NCBI GenBank assembly: GCA_019114115.1
Contig: DXGD01000044.1
Span: 1 to 16,018 of the forward strand
DNA: 16,018 nucleotides
Reading direction: 5' to 3'
Source of the DNA: Candidatus Nesterenkonia stercoripullorum
Lineage (GTDB): Bacteria; Actinomycetota; Actinomycetes; Actinomycetales; Micrococcaceae
Shown: piece by piece, positions 7,996 to 16,018 of the stretch
How positions within the stretch are numbered: position 1 is the stretch's first letter
Layout of the letters: each line of letters starts with the position of its first letter
Notes under the pieces: generated by a model
What the model saw: the letters and a program-made list of their open reading frames with translations, nothing else
Told to the model about the DNA's origin: nothing
Databases searched by the model: none
Program-made: the position numbers and the translations under genes

Positions 7996-9627
7996 ATGGC
8001 CGACTTGACCATCAACGCCGACGACGTCCGCAATGCTTTGAACGAGTTCGCCGCGTCCTATGATCCGGGCAGCGCCGATCGCGTCGAGGTTGGACGGGTG
8101 ATCTCGGCTGCCGACGGCATCGCGCGAGTCGAGGGACTGCCCTCGACTATGGCAAATGAACTTCTTCGCTTCGAGGACGGCACTCTGGGCCTGGCCCAGA
8201 ACCTGGACACCAGGGAGATCGGCGTCGTCGTCCTCGGCGAGTTCTCCGGCATCGAAGAGGGCCAGGAGGTGACGCGCACCGGGGAGGTTCTCTCCGTCCC
8301 GGTCGGTGACAAGTTCCTCGGCCGCGTGGTCGACCCGCTGGGCCAGCCCATCGACGATCTGGGCGATATCGAGCCTGAAGCTCGCCGGGCACTGAAGCTG
8401 CAGGCTCCTTCGGTCGTGGAGCGCAAATCGGTCCACGAGCCGCTGCAGACCGGGTTGAAGGCGATCGACGCCATGATCCCGATCGGCCGGGGCCAGCGCC
8501 AGCTGATCATCGGTGACCGGCAGACCGGTAAGACCGCAATCGCGGTGGACGCGATCCTCAACCAGAAGGAGAACTGGGACTCCGGAGATGAGTCCCAGCA
8601 GGTCCGCTGCATCTATGTCGCTGTCGGCCAGAAGGCTTCCACCGTGGCGGCGGTCCGGCAGACGCTTGAGGAGAAGGGCGCGCTGGAGTACACCACCATC
8701 GTGGCCTCCCCGGCATCCGACCCCGCCGGCTTCAAGTACCTGGCACCGTTCGCGGGTTCCGCGATCGGCCAGCACTGGATGTACAGCGGCAAGCACGTGC
8801 TGATCGTCTTCGATGACCTCTCCAAGCAGGCTGAGGCCTACCGTGCGGTCTCGCTGCTGCTGCGTCGTCCGCCCGGACGTGAAGCATTCCCCGGCGACGT
8901 CTTCTACCTCCACTCCCGGTTGCTGGAGCGCTGTGCCAAGCTCTCTGACGAGCTCGGTGCCGGGTCGATGACCGGCCTGCCGCTGGTGGAGACCAAGGCC
9001 AACGACGTCTCGGCGTATATCCCCACCAACGTCATCTCCATCACCGACGGCCAGATCTTCCTGCAGTCGGACCTGTTCAACGCGAACCAGCGCCCTGCAG
9101 TCGATGTGGGCATCTCGGTCTCCCGTGTGGGCGGCGCGGCCCAGGTCAAGGCCATGAAGAAGGTCGCTGGCACGTTGAAGCTGGAACTGGCGCAGTTCCG
9201 GGATATGCAGGCGTTCTCGATGTTCGCCTCCGACCTGGACCCGGCCACTCGTCAGCAGCTCACCCGCGGTGAGCGGCAGACGGAGCTGCTGAAGCAGGCA
9301 CAGTACAGCCCGTTCCCGGTGGAGGAACAGGTCGTCTCACTGTGGGCCGGTGCCAACGGCCACCTCGACGACGTCGAAGTCAGCGACGTCAAGCGTTTCG
9401 AGTCGGAGTGGATCGATCACCTCAAGCGCAAGACTTCGGTGCTGACCTCGATCGCCTCCTCCGGCAAGCTGGAGGACGACACGGTGAGCGTGCTCTCCTC
9501 GGAGGTGGAATCGTTCAAGCGCGGTTTCCAGGCGGAGGAGAAGGATTCCTTCGTCGGAAACGAGCAGGCTGAGTCCATGTCCGCGGACGATATCGGCCAG
9601 GAAGAGATCACCGCCCAGAATCGATGA
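7996..9627 (+). CDS. atpA: ATP synthase F1 subunit alpha
   Basis: Alpha forms the F1 hexamer with beta and carries the non-catalytic nucleotide sites. The 543-residue protein has the N-terminal beta-barrel (about residues 30-100, with [14 protein letters not shown]), the P-loop GDRQTGKT at 173-180, and the arginine finger R377 in [17 protein letters not shown] that completes the neighbouring beta catalytic site. The C-terminal helical domain includes [19 protein letters not shown]. Length is normal for actinobacteria, with an acidic C-terminal tail ([13 protein letters not shown]). ATG 7996 is chosen because it gives the family start [13 protein letters not shown] and has AGGAGAG (7977-7983) 12 bases upstream. 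The frame is open further upstream (TTG at 7942), but that extension has no family support. Confidence 0.97.
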   Translation: MADLTINADDVRNALNEFAASYDPGSADRVEVGRVISAADGIARVEGLPSTMANELLRFEDGTLGLAQNLDTREIGVVVLGEFSGIEEGQEVTRTGEVLSVPVGDKFLGRVVDPLGQPIDDLGDIEPEARRALKLQAPSVVERKSVHEPLQTGLKAIDAMIPIGRGQRQLIIGDRQTGKTAIAVDAILNQKENWDSGDESQQVRCIYVAVGQKASTVAAVRQTLEEKGALEYTTIVASPASDPAGFKYLAPFAGSAIGQHWMYSGKHVLIVFDDLSKQAEAYRAVSLLLRRPPGREAFPGDVFYLHSRLLERCAKLSDELGAGSMTGLPLVETKANDVSAYIPTNVISITDGQIFLQSDLFNANQRPAVDVGISVSRVGGAAQVKAMKKVAGTLKLELAQFRDMQAFSMFASDLDPATRQQLTRGERQTELLKQAQYSPFPVEEQVVSLWAGANGHLDDVEVSDVKRFESEWIDHLKRKTSVLTSIASSGKLEDDTVSVLSSEVESFKRGFQAEEKDSFVGNEQAESMSADDIGQEEITAQNR

Positions 9628-9693
9628 TCTCGCTGCAGCGGGGCAGGCGATGCCCAGCTCAGGCGCACTGGACAACATCCTAGGAAGGACACC

Positions 9694-10587
9694 ATGGGAG
9701 CCCAGATCCGGGTCTACCGCCAGAAGATCGCTTCGACCTCGTCGATGAAGAAGATCTTCAAGGCGATGGAGCTGATCGCGACCTCGCGTATCGGCAAGGC
9801 GCGCCAGCGTGCAGAGTCGGCGACGCCGTACTCCGAGGCGATCACACGTGCAGTATCGGCGGTCGCCACCCAGCACGACATCGACCACGTCCTGACCCAG
9901 AAGGCGGAGAACCCCAAGCGGGCAGCGGTGCTGATTCTCACCTCGGACCGCGGACTGGCAGGAGCTTATGCGACGAACGTGCTGCGGCGCGCAGAGTCGC
10001 TGACCGGTCTTCTCCAGGACTCGGACATCGAGGTCAGTCCCTATCTCTACGGGCGTAAGGCGCAGGCCTTCTACGACTTCCGCGAGCGGGAGTACGCGCA
10101 GGTGTGGACTGGCAACACCGATGCACCGGAGGTGGAGCGGGCCCGCGAGATCGGCGAGACGCTCGTCGAGCGGTTCCTGCAGCCGACTGATGAAGGCGGT
10201 GTGGATGAGCTGTTCCTGGTCTACACGGAGTTCCAGTCTATGGTGAAGCAGGAGCCCGTCGTGCGGCGCCTGCTGCCCCTGGCAGTCGTCGAGGAGGACG
10301 CGGACTCCGAGAGCGAGGTGCTCCCGCTGTATGACTTCGAGCCCTCTGCCGAGGAAGTCCTCGATTCGCTGCTGCCGCGGTATGTCGAGTCCAAGATCTT
10401 CACGGCGATGCTCGAGGCGGCAGCCTCGGAGCTTGCTGCGCGGCAGCGGGCCATGAAGTCGGCAGCCGATAACGCCGACGAGCTGATCCGCAAATACACC
10501 CTGTTGCGCAACAACGCTCGTCAGGCCGAGATCACTCAGGAGCTCACCGAGCTCATCGCCGGTGCTGACGCACTGGCGGCGAGCTGA
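9694..10587 (+). CDS. atpG: ATP synthase F1 subunit gamma
   Basis: Gamma is the rotating central shaft that transmits torque from the c-ring to the catalytic head. The 297-residue protein has the long N-terminal helix ([20 protein letters not shown], then [16 protein letters not shown]), the central Rossmann-like domain with [19 protein letters not shown], and the C-terminal helix with [13 protein letters not shown] and [19 protein letters not shown]. The two terminal helices form the coiled coil inside alpha/beta. The start at 9694 is supported by AGGAAGGA (9682-9689). An acidic stretch ([14 protein letters not shown]) lies in the central domain. It follows atpA after 66 bases. Confidence 0.96.
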   Translation: MGAQIRVYRQKIASTSSMKKIFKAMELIATSRIGKARQRAESATPYSEAITRAVSAVATQHDIDHVLTQKAENPKRAAVLILTSDRGLAGAYATNVLRRAESLTGLLQDSDIEVSPYLYGRKAQAFYDFREREYAQVWTGNTDAPEVERAREIGETLVERFLQPTDEGGVDELFLVYTEFQSMVKQEPVVRRLLPLAVVEEDADSESEVLPLYDFEPSAEEVLDSLLPRYVESKIFTAMLEAAASELAARQRAMKSAADNADELIRKYTLLRNNARQAEITQELTELIAGADALAAS

Positions 10588-10645
10588 GCTTCGCTATGTA
10601 GGGGTCAGCGGTGATCGCTGCCGGCCCGCCGCCCACGTTTATTGA

Positions 10646-12136
<1,491 letters not shown>

Positions 12137-12174
12137 TGCCTTGGCTTCCACGACGATTGTGAGGACCCACGACA

Positions 12175-12444
12175 ATGGCTGAACTCGACGTCCAAGTGGT
12201 AGCTCAGGACCACGCCGTGTGGTCCGGTGCCGCCAGATCCATCACCGGACGCACCATCGAAGGTGACATGGGGATTCTCCCCGGCCACACTCCGGTGCTG
12301 TCGCTGCTTGCCGAAGGGGAGCTGACCATCGAGCCGGTGGACGGTCAGACGGTGCGCGCGCACGTCAACGGAGGTTTCTTCTCCGTGGACTCCGATAAGG
12401 TGACGATCGTCGCCAATGACGCGGAGCTGCGCGAGGAGAGCTGA
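12175..12444 (+). CDS. atpC: ATP synthase F1 subunit epsilon (short form)
   Basis: Epsilon joins gamma to the c-ring and in many bacteria its C-terminal helices inhibit ATP hydrolysis. This protein has only 89 residues and consists of the N-terminal beta-sandwich alone, with GRTIEGDMGILPGHTPVLSLL, the ELTIE strand, and HVNGGFFSVDSDKVTIVAND. It ends at AELREES, where E. coli (139 residues) and M. tuberculosis (121) continue into the two-helix domain. No frameshift is visible: the stop is followed directly by non-coding hairpins. The inhibitory C-terminal domain is therefore genuinely absent, a state also seen in other Micrococcales. ATG 12175 has GAGG (12161-12164) 10 bases upstream. It is the last gene of the operon. 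Confidence 0.94.
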   Translation: MAELDVQVVAQDHAVWSGAARSITGRTIEGDMGILPGHTPVLSLLAEGELTIEPVDGQTVRAHVNGGFFSVDSDKVTIVANDAELREES

Positions 12445-12453
12445 GATGCTCTG

Positions 12454-12476
12454 ACAGCGGGAAGCATTCTCGCTGT
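12454..12476 (+). terminator. Hairpin directly after atpC
   Basis: A 10-bp stem with one G-T pair (12454-12463 ACAGCGGGAA, 12467-12476 TTCTCGCTGT) closes a 3-base loop, starting 9 bases after the atpC stop. It precedes the main terminator and may act with it or protect the mRNA 3' end. Confidence 0.5.
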
Positions 12477-12482
12477 GCTGAT

Positions 12483-12533
12483 CGAAGGCCCGTGGCCTTG
12501 CCCCTGACGAGGGGGTGAGGCCACGGGCCTTCG
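12483..12533. terminator. 16-bp perfect bidirectional stem-loop between atpC and nucS
   Basis: Perfect arms lie at 12483-12498 (CGAAGGCCCGTGGCCT) and 12518-12533, with a 19-base interior that can extend through CCCC/GGGG. The stem lies 38 bases after the atpC stop and 25 bases beyond the nucS stop on the opposite strand, so it can serve both convergent transcripts. As after rho, no T-tract follows on either strand. Confidence 0.85.
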
Positions 12534-12558
12534 TCGTGGGGCGTGGAGGGCCGTCGAT

Positions 12559-13260
12559 TCAGAAGAGGCGGCTGTCGGCGTCGTCGAGGCCGCGCATCGC
12601 GTCATAGTCCAACACGAGGCACTCGATCCCGCGGTCCTCCGCCAGCGTCCTGGCCTGAGGTTTGATCTGCTGCGCCGCGAAGACCCCGCGCACGGGCGAG
12701 AGGAGCGGATCGCGGTTGAGCAGCTCCAGGTAGCGCGTGAGCTGCTCGACGCCGTCGATGTCGCCGCGGCGTTTGAGCTCGACGGCGACCGTGGTTCCCG
12801 CAGGCGTCCGGGCGAGGATGTCGACGGGGCCGATCGGTGTCGGATGCTCCCGGCGGATGAGCTGGTGGCCGCTGCCCAGCAGCTCGATCTGCTCGGCGAG
12901 CAGGCGCTGGAGGTCGGATTCCACGCCGTCCTTGACGAGGCCGGGATCGCGGCCCAGGTCGTGCTCGGAATCGTGGTGGATCTCCGAGAGGAGTATTCGC
13001 AGGGTGTCATCGGTCTTGTCCGCGGTCACAGTCCAGATTTCTTGGACTCCGGCTTCTGCGGCCTCGTCGTCGGGCGCGCTGACCCGCATCGTTGCGGGAG
13101 CGGACATCCAGTTCAGCGGCTTATAGGAGCCCCCGTCGGAATGGATCAGCACCGCTCCATCGGCTTTGACCATCAGCAGGCGCCGGGCCTGGGCCAAATG
13201 GGCATTGAGTCGTCCTGAATACGTGACAGAGCACGTCGCAATCACCAATCGCACGGTCAC
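12559..13260 (-). CDS. nucS: Mismatch-specific endonuclease NucS (EndoMS)
   Basis: NucS cuts both strands at mismatched bases and is the non-canonical mismatch repair nuclease of actinobacteria and some archaea, which lack MutS/MutL. The 233-residue protein has an N-terminal DNA-binding/dimerisation domain (about 1-105, with [13 protein letters not shown] at 41-53) and a C-terminal RecB-like nuclease domain. The likely catalytic residues are E114 (GVESDLQ), D147 (GPVDILAR), E161 and K163 (VELKRRG). The protein ends in DSRLF, the type of C-terminal motif by which actinobacterial NucS binds the beta sliding clamp. The start is GTG at 13260 with GGTAGGA just upstream, only 3 bases away. It converges on atpC and is divergent from the next + strand gene. 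M. tuberculosis nucS (Rv1321) also lies downstream of its atp operon. Confidence 0.96.
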   Translation of the reverse strand: MTVRLVIATCSVTYSGRLNAHLAQARRLLMVKADGAVLIHSDGGSYKPLNWMSAPATMRVSAPDDEAAEAGVQEIWTVTADKTDDTLRILLSEIHHDSEHDLGRDPGLVKDGVESDLQRLLAEQIELLGSGHQLIRREHPTPIGPVDILARTPAGTTVAVELKRRGDIDGVEQLTRYLELLNRDPLLSPVRGVFAAQQIKPQARTLAEDRGIECLVLDYDAMRGLDDADSRLF

Positions 13261-13426
13261 TGATCCTACCGTGCCTGAGCTGGCCGGCGCTCATCGTGTG
13301 CTGTGAGGCCGCAGCGGTGACCTGTCGGCCCTCCACCCAAGCGTCGCTGGCGAGGGTTCCAGCCTCTTCGTCGTCTGTGGTGCCATCGATCAGCTGGCAG
13401 CGCCCTGATAGTCCAGAATAGGAGGT

Positions 13427-13738
13427 ATGGCGAAGGGCAGGGGAACTGGCGGACGGCGGGGCGCCTCGAAATGGCAGCAGCCGCACCGGCCGTTGATGGC
13501 CGGGGGCGAATGGCACGGCGGTGGCGGGCCGGTGGTCCGTCGTCGCGGCAGGGACTTTCATGTCCGGCGCATACCCGCAGCCGCAGCGCAGAAGACCTAC
13601 ACCTGCCCCGCGTGCTCCCTGCAGATTACTCCGGGAACTGCGCACGTGGTCGTCTGGCCTGCCGATTCACTCTTCGGCGAGGCCCACGCTGCCGGTGAGC
13701 GACGCCACTGGCACACCCACTGCTGGCGGATCGGTTAG
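13427..13738 (+). CDS. Uncharacterised small protein with Cys/His zinc-ribbon-like pattern
   Basis: This is a 103-residue basic protein of unknown function. The N-terminal half is rich in Gly and Arg (MAKGRGTGGRRGASKWQQP) and probably disordered. The C-terminal half has YTCPACSLQITPGTAHVVVW and RRHWHTHCW: C60-x2-C63 with H94, H96, H98 and C99, a spacing that could bind one zinc ion. I recall similar proteins beside nucS in other actinobacteria, sometimes labelled only ATP/GTP-binding protein, a label not supported by any P-loop here. A very strong AGGAGG (13420-13425) lies only one base before the ATG, so either spacing is suboptimal or the transcript is leaderless. No better in-frame start is seen. 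Its stop overlaps the stop of the convergent next gene by 4 bases. Confidence 0.75.
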   Translation: MAKGRGTGGRRGASKWQQPHRPLMAGGEWHGGGGPVVRRRGRDFHVRRIPAAAAQKTYTCPACSLQITPGTAHVVVWPADSLFGEAHAAGERRHWHTHCWRIG

Positions 13739-15060
13739 CGTGTGTCCTGCCTCTTGATCAGCACTTCGCGGGTGAGCAGCATCACCGCAGCAGCGGTCGG
13801 GATAGCCATGAGGGCCCCGAGCACGCCGAGGATGGACCCGCCGGCGATCACCGATATCACGACGACGGCCGCGGGTATCTTCACCGCGCGTGACATGATC
13901 CTGGGCGAGACGATATACGCCTCGATCTGCAGGTAGATGAAGTAGATGATGGCGAAGGTCGCTGCAGTCTGCCAGTCGACCGTCAGCCCCACGACGCTCA
14001 CCAGGGCGCCGCCGGTGACCGGCCCCACGAGCGGGATGAAGGCGAGGACGCCCGCGATCACGGCGAAGAGCGCTCCGAACGGCACATCGGCGATGCGGAT
14101 GGCGATATAGGCGACGATTCCGTTGAGGACCGCTACGCAGGCCTGGCCGATCACGTAATATCCGACGCCGCTGAGGATCAGGTCTCCCAGATACTGGATG
14201 CGCGGCCGGGAGGACCGTGGTGCCAGCCGATAGCCCCAGGCCTTCATGCTCGGCAGAGAGGCGAGGAAGTACAGCGCCAGGACGGTGACCACAAGCAGCC
14301 CGAAGCTCGTGGTCAGGATGGCCGTGCCGACGCCGAACAGCCCGCCCAGGGCGTTGGTGATATTGCTGGGGTCCGCAATATATCGATTGACTTCGTTATC
14401 GATGATCTCCTGGATCTGGAAATCCTCGTCGATGCTGCGGAACCAGTCAGAACGCGAGATATCCCCGACCAGCTGCGGAAGAGACCGGATGAACACAGAG
14501 GTCTGCTCCGTCACCAGCGGCGAGAGCATCGCGATGACCGTCCCCACGACGGCGAGGAACGCCCCGACCGTCACCACGACGCCGAGTGGACGCGGGCAGC
14601 GGATTCTCTCCAGCAGCCTCACGATCGGGTCAAGGCCCAAGGCGATGAAAAGGGCCGCCCCGATCCAGGCCAGCAGCTGCGTATTGGCCTGGGCTATGGA
14701 GAAGATGAGCAGCGCCAGCCCGACTCCGACAGTGAGCATGAAACCCGTGTAGACGGGCCGGGCGGTCAACGCTGAGGACGCTCGCCGATGCTCGATAGGA
14801 CTGTGCTCGTTCTCCACGGGCGTGGCTCCAGGCTCCTCGGGAGCCGGTTCGTCCTGCGCGGAAGGGGCGGCGAACTCCGGCAGTGGCAGCGGCGCCGCTG
14901 GAGTGCCCGGCGTCGGCGGGGCTCCTTCCTGTCTCGGCACGGGCGCGGCGTGTTCGCGGGGCAGCCCATAGGCATCGAGGTCATAGCGACCCGCGGGCGC
15001 GGGCCGGATCAGCCGGCGTCCGGCTGGGACCAGCGCACGGAGAACGCGGGGGAGCTTCAT
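13735..15060 (-). CDS. AI-2E family transporter (PF01594-type membrane protein)
   Basis: This is a polytopic inner-membrane protein of the AI-2E/PerM/TqsA family, whose members are linked to export of autoinducer-2 or other solutes, sometimes Na+/H+ exchange. The substrate cannot be told from sequence. The 441-residue product begins with about 100 residues of hydrophilic, Pro/Ala/Glu-rich, probably disordered sequence. About eight helices follow, in the usual pattern: two near 103-145, one near 158-180, a soluble stretch with amphipathic helices (182-235), then the conserved C-terminal block with YYVIGQACVAVLNGI (301-315), FIPLVGPVTGG (341-351), YIVSPRIMSRAVKIP (382-396) and GALMAIPTAAAV (415-426). 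ATG 15060 is used; GTG 15063 directly before it is equally possible. It is convergent with the small Cys/His gene and divergent from the thioredoxin/TPR gene. Confidence 0.9.
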   Translation of the reverse strand: MKLPRVLRALVPAGRRLIRPAPAGRYDLDAYGLPREHAAPVPRQEGAPPTPGTPAAPLPLPEFAAPSAQDEPAPEEPGATPVENEHSPIEHRRASSALTARPVYTGFMLTVGVGLALLIFSIAQANTQLLAWIGAALFIALGLDPIVRLLERIRCPRPLGVVVTVGAFLAVVGTVIAMLSPLVTEQTSVFIRSLPQLVGDISRSDWFRSIDEDFQIQEIIDNEVNRYIADPSNITNALGGLFGVGTAILTTSFGLLVVTVLALYFLASLPSMKAWGYRLAPRSSRPRIQYLGDLILSGVGYYVIGQACVAVLNGIVAYIAIRIADVPFGALFAVIAGVLAFIPLVGPVTGGALVSVVGLTVDWQTAATFAIIYFIYLQIEAYIVSPRIMSRAVKIPAAVVVISVIAGGSILGVLGALMAIPTAAAVMLLTREVLIKRQDTR

Positions 15061-15116
15061 CACATGGCTACCCTATCCATTCACAGCCCTTGCGTGTGAG
15101 CAACTGCACTCAAAGT

Positions 15117-15140
15117 TGCCTCTTCAGCGCTGCCTCTTCA
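15117..15140. repeat. 10-bp direct repeat upstream of the AI-2E-family gene
   Basis: TGCCTCTTCA occurs at 15117-15126 and again at 15131-15140, a period of 14 bases. A 6-bp inverted repeat (GCAACT 15100-15105, AGTTGC 15114-15119) overlaps its left end. The block lies 57-80 bases upstream of the - strand transporter start, in its likely promoter region. Function unknown. Confidence 0.4.
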
Positions 15141-15202
15141 CTGTTCTGACTGGAGCGCTGCGCGTATCTGCGGTGCTGTGCGCCACGGCAGCTCCTCGAC
15201 GG

Positions 15203-15235
15203 GAATATCGTCTGGACGCTGGTTCACGATATTCT
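15203..15235 (+). promoter_or_regulatory. AT-rich inverted repeat with embedded -10 candidate, upstream of the thioredoxin/TPR gene
   Basis: GAATATCGT (15203-15211) and ACGATATTC (15226-15234) form a perfect 9-bp inverted repeat with a 14-base spacer, so the half-sites are 23 bases apart centre to centre, about two helical turns. TATTCT (15230-15235), a good actinobacterial -10, lies in the right half-site. No clear -35 is seen. This is the layout of an operator for a dimeric regulator, within the roughly 300-base gene-free region between the AI-2E gene and the thioredoxin/TPR gene. Confidence 0.4.
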
Positions 15236-15256
15236 CAATGAGGTGAGCGGTGTTCT

Positions 15257-15293
15257 GGAGCGACGGCAGCCGTCGCCGGGAGCATGTCGCTCC
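15257..15293 (+). promoter_or_regulatory. Competing hairpins in the leader of the thioredoxin/TPR gene
   Basis: GGAGCGAC (15257-15264) is perfectly complementary to GTCGCTCC (15286-15293). The overlapping GCGACGG (15260-15266) can instead pair with CCGTCGC (15270-15276), and GGAGC (15279-15283) with GCTCC (15289-15293). The RNA can therefore form one long-range stem or two local hairpins. This may be a regulatory switch or only GC-rich coincidence. Confidence 0.35.
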
Positions 15294-15320
15294 TGAGCAG
15301 ACCCGCCTCGAAACGTTGGC

Positions 15321-15334
15321 CTTAGCCGGCTAAG
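15321..15334. promoter_or_regulatory. 14-bp perfect palindrome before the thioredoxin/TPR gene
   Basis: CTTAGCCGGCTAAG is a perfect palindrome 10 bases upstream of the ribosome-binding site GAAGGAG (15345-15351). As DNA it could be a repressor site; as RNA only a 5-bp stem with a CCGG loop. Confidence 0.35.
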
Positions 15335-15361
15335 ACGACTTCACGAAGGAGTGTCCGTACA

Positions 15362-16018
15362 GTGACGCAGTCCGCATCCGAACCGCAGCGACACGTAGAT
15401 TCCCACGGCGCCGTCGACCTCTCCGGGCTAGGTGCCGACGCGCAAGCGGCGGCACCGGCCCCGTCAAGCGCGGCGGCTGGTGCCGCCGGTGCTGCGGGCG
15501 GCGGCTCAGCGACCGGCAAGGACAGCTGGTGCGTCAGGGTGGACGCTCAGCAGCTGCAGCAGGTCGTTCAGCTGTCGGCCCAGGCTCCCGTGATCGTCCT
15601 GATACATGATGCCTCGGCGGCGTCGGAGACGATGAAGGCCACGCTGGAGGACCTCGTCGACGCCCAGCAGGGCCGTCTGCTGCTGGCGGAGATCGATGCG
15701 GCTTCCTCGCCTGAACTTGCCAACAGCGCTGAGCAGCTGCCAGTGGCCACCGCGTTCATAGGCGGCCGGCCCGTCGGAGAGTTCGACTCCTCCGCTGCTT
15801 CGGAGCAGCTGGGCCAAGTGGTGACCCAGCTGGTGCAGATGGCCACGCAGAACGGCATGACGCAGCAGCTGCCCCCGCAGAGCCAGCGTGCTGCGGCCGC
15901 GGGCGAAGAGGCGGAGGAGGAACTGCCCGTCCTTCACCAGAAGGCGCATGCGGCCATCGAGGATCAGGACTACGATTCCGCGGCGGCAGCTTTCAATGAG
16001 GCGCTGCGCGAGAACCCA
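15362..16018 (+). CDS. Thioredoxin-fold/TPR protein, YbbN (CnoX)-like, 3' end outside window
   Basis: YbbN/CnoX-type proteins combine a thioredoxin domain with tetratricopeptide repeats and act in E. coli as holdase co-chaperones working with chaperonins. The first 219 residues are visible and the frame stays open to the window edge. The start has a conserved-looking GAVDLSGLG motif (16-24), an Ala/Gly/Pro linker (25-52), and a thioredoxin-like domain (about 54-165) with the strand APVIVLIHD (75-83), a helix, LLLAEID (106-112), and the cis-proline position LPVATAFIGG (126-135). A TPR helix pair begins near 190 (KAHAAIEDQDYDSAAAAFNEAL). The place of the CxxC active site reads DASAAS with no cysteine; C57 is the only cysteine seen. 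It is therefore not a redox thioredoxin. GTG 15362 is supported by GAAGGAG, 10 bases upstream. M. tuberculosis Rv1324 lies in a comparable position. Confidence 0.88.
   Translation, partial: MTQSASEPQRHVDSHGAVDLSGLGADAQAAAPAPSSAAAGAAGAAGGGSATGKDSWCVRVDAQQLQQVVQLSAQAPVIVLIHDASAASETMKATLEDLVDAQQGRLLLAEIDAASSPELANSAEQLPVATAFIGGRPVGEFDSSAASEQLGQVVTQLVQMATQNGMTQQLPPQSQRAAAAGEEAEEELPVLHQKAHAAIEDQDYDSAAAAFNEALRENP

Noticed and set aside
13121..13645. 174-codon - strand frame covering the nucS start, the intergenic region and part of the Cys/His gene
   Set aside because: It overlaps two better-supported genes on both sides, and no motif is recognisable.
14360..14381. Perfect 7-bp inverted repeat (ATATTGC/GCAATAT) inside the AI-2E-family gene
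   Set aside because: It lies in codons for an ordinary stretch of the protein, has no promoter context, and is likely chance.
15070..15075. TAGGGT on the - strand as -10 for a leaderless AI-2E-family transcript
   Set aside because: It is a three-base consensus match only, with no suitable -35 at 16-18 bases; too weak to annotate.

Overview
The window is high-GC chromosomal DNA from an actinomycete. It most likely comes from the order Micrococcales, near Arthrobacter, Micrococcus or Nesterenkonia; the genus is inference. Three things support this: the gene order rho-prfA-prmC-tsaC-wecA-small membrane protein-atpBEFHAGDC-nucS-(thioredoxin/TPR gene), which largely follows the Mycobacterium tuberculosis Rv1297-Rv1324 order as I remember it; the actinobacterial/archaeal mismatch endonuclease NucS; and separate b and delta ATP synthase genes instead of the mycobacterial b-delta fusion.

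Region 1 (1-4947): the 3' end of rho, closed by a 17-bp perfect stem-loop, then a tightly packed + strand cluster. prfA (release factor 1) is followed 3 bases later by prmC, whose product methylates the GGQ glutamine of release factors. prmC overlaps tsaC (tRNA t6A synthesis) by 4 bases. tsaC overlaps a WecA/TagO-type lipid-linked sugar-phosphate transferase by 4 bases, and that gene overlaps an AtpI-like small membrane protein by 4 bases. The chain suggests one translationally coupled transcript. Unlike M. tuberculosis, no rpmE lies between rho and prfA.

Region 2 (4948-12533): a 214-base leader with a short inverted repeat and two hairpins, then the complete eight-gene F-type ATP synthase operon in the usual order a, c, b, delta, alpha, gamma, beta, epsilon. 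Catalytic and proton-path residues are intact. The epsilon subunit has only 89 residues and lacks the usual C-terminal two-helix domain. A 228-base structured spacer precedes the c-subunit gene. A 16-bp perfect stem-loop ends the operon and also serves the convergent nucS gene.

Region 3 (12559-16018): nucS on the - strand; a small + strand protein with a Cys/His zinc-ribbon-like pattern; a - strand AI-2E-family membrane protein whose stop overlaps the previous gene's stop; a roughly 300-base divergent intergenic region rich in inverted repeats; and the 5' part of a thioredoxin-fold/TPR protein (YbbN/CnoX-like) without a CxxC site, cut by the window end.

No RNA gene, CRISPR array, insertion sequence or phage remnant was seen. 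The window is mostly conserved housekeeping DNA and I do not see a clearly new system. The less explained parts are the regulatory DNA before the thioredoxin/TPR gene, the leaders of atpB and atpE, and the small Cys/His protein.
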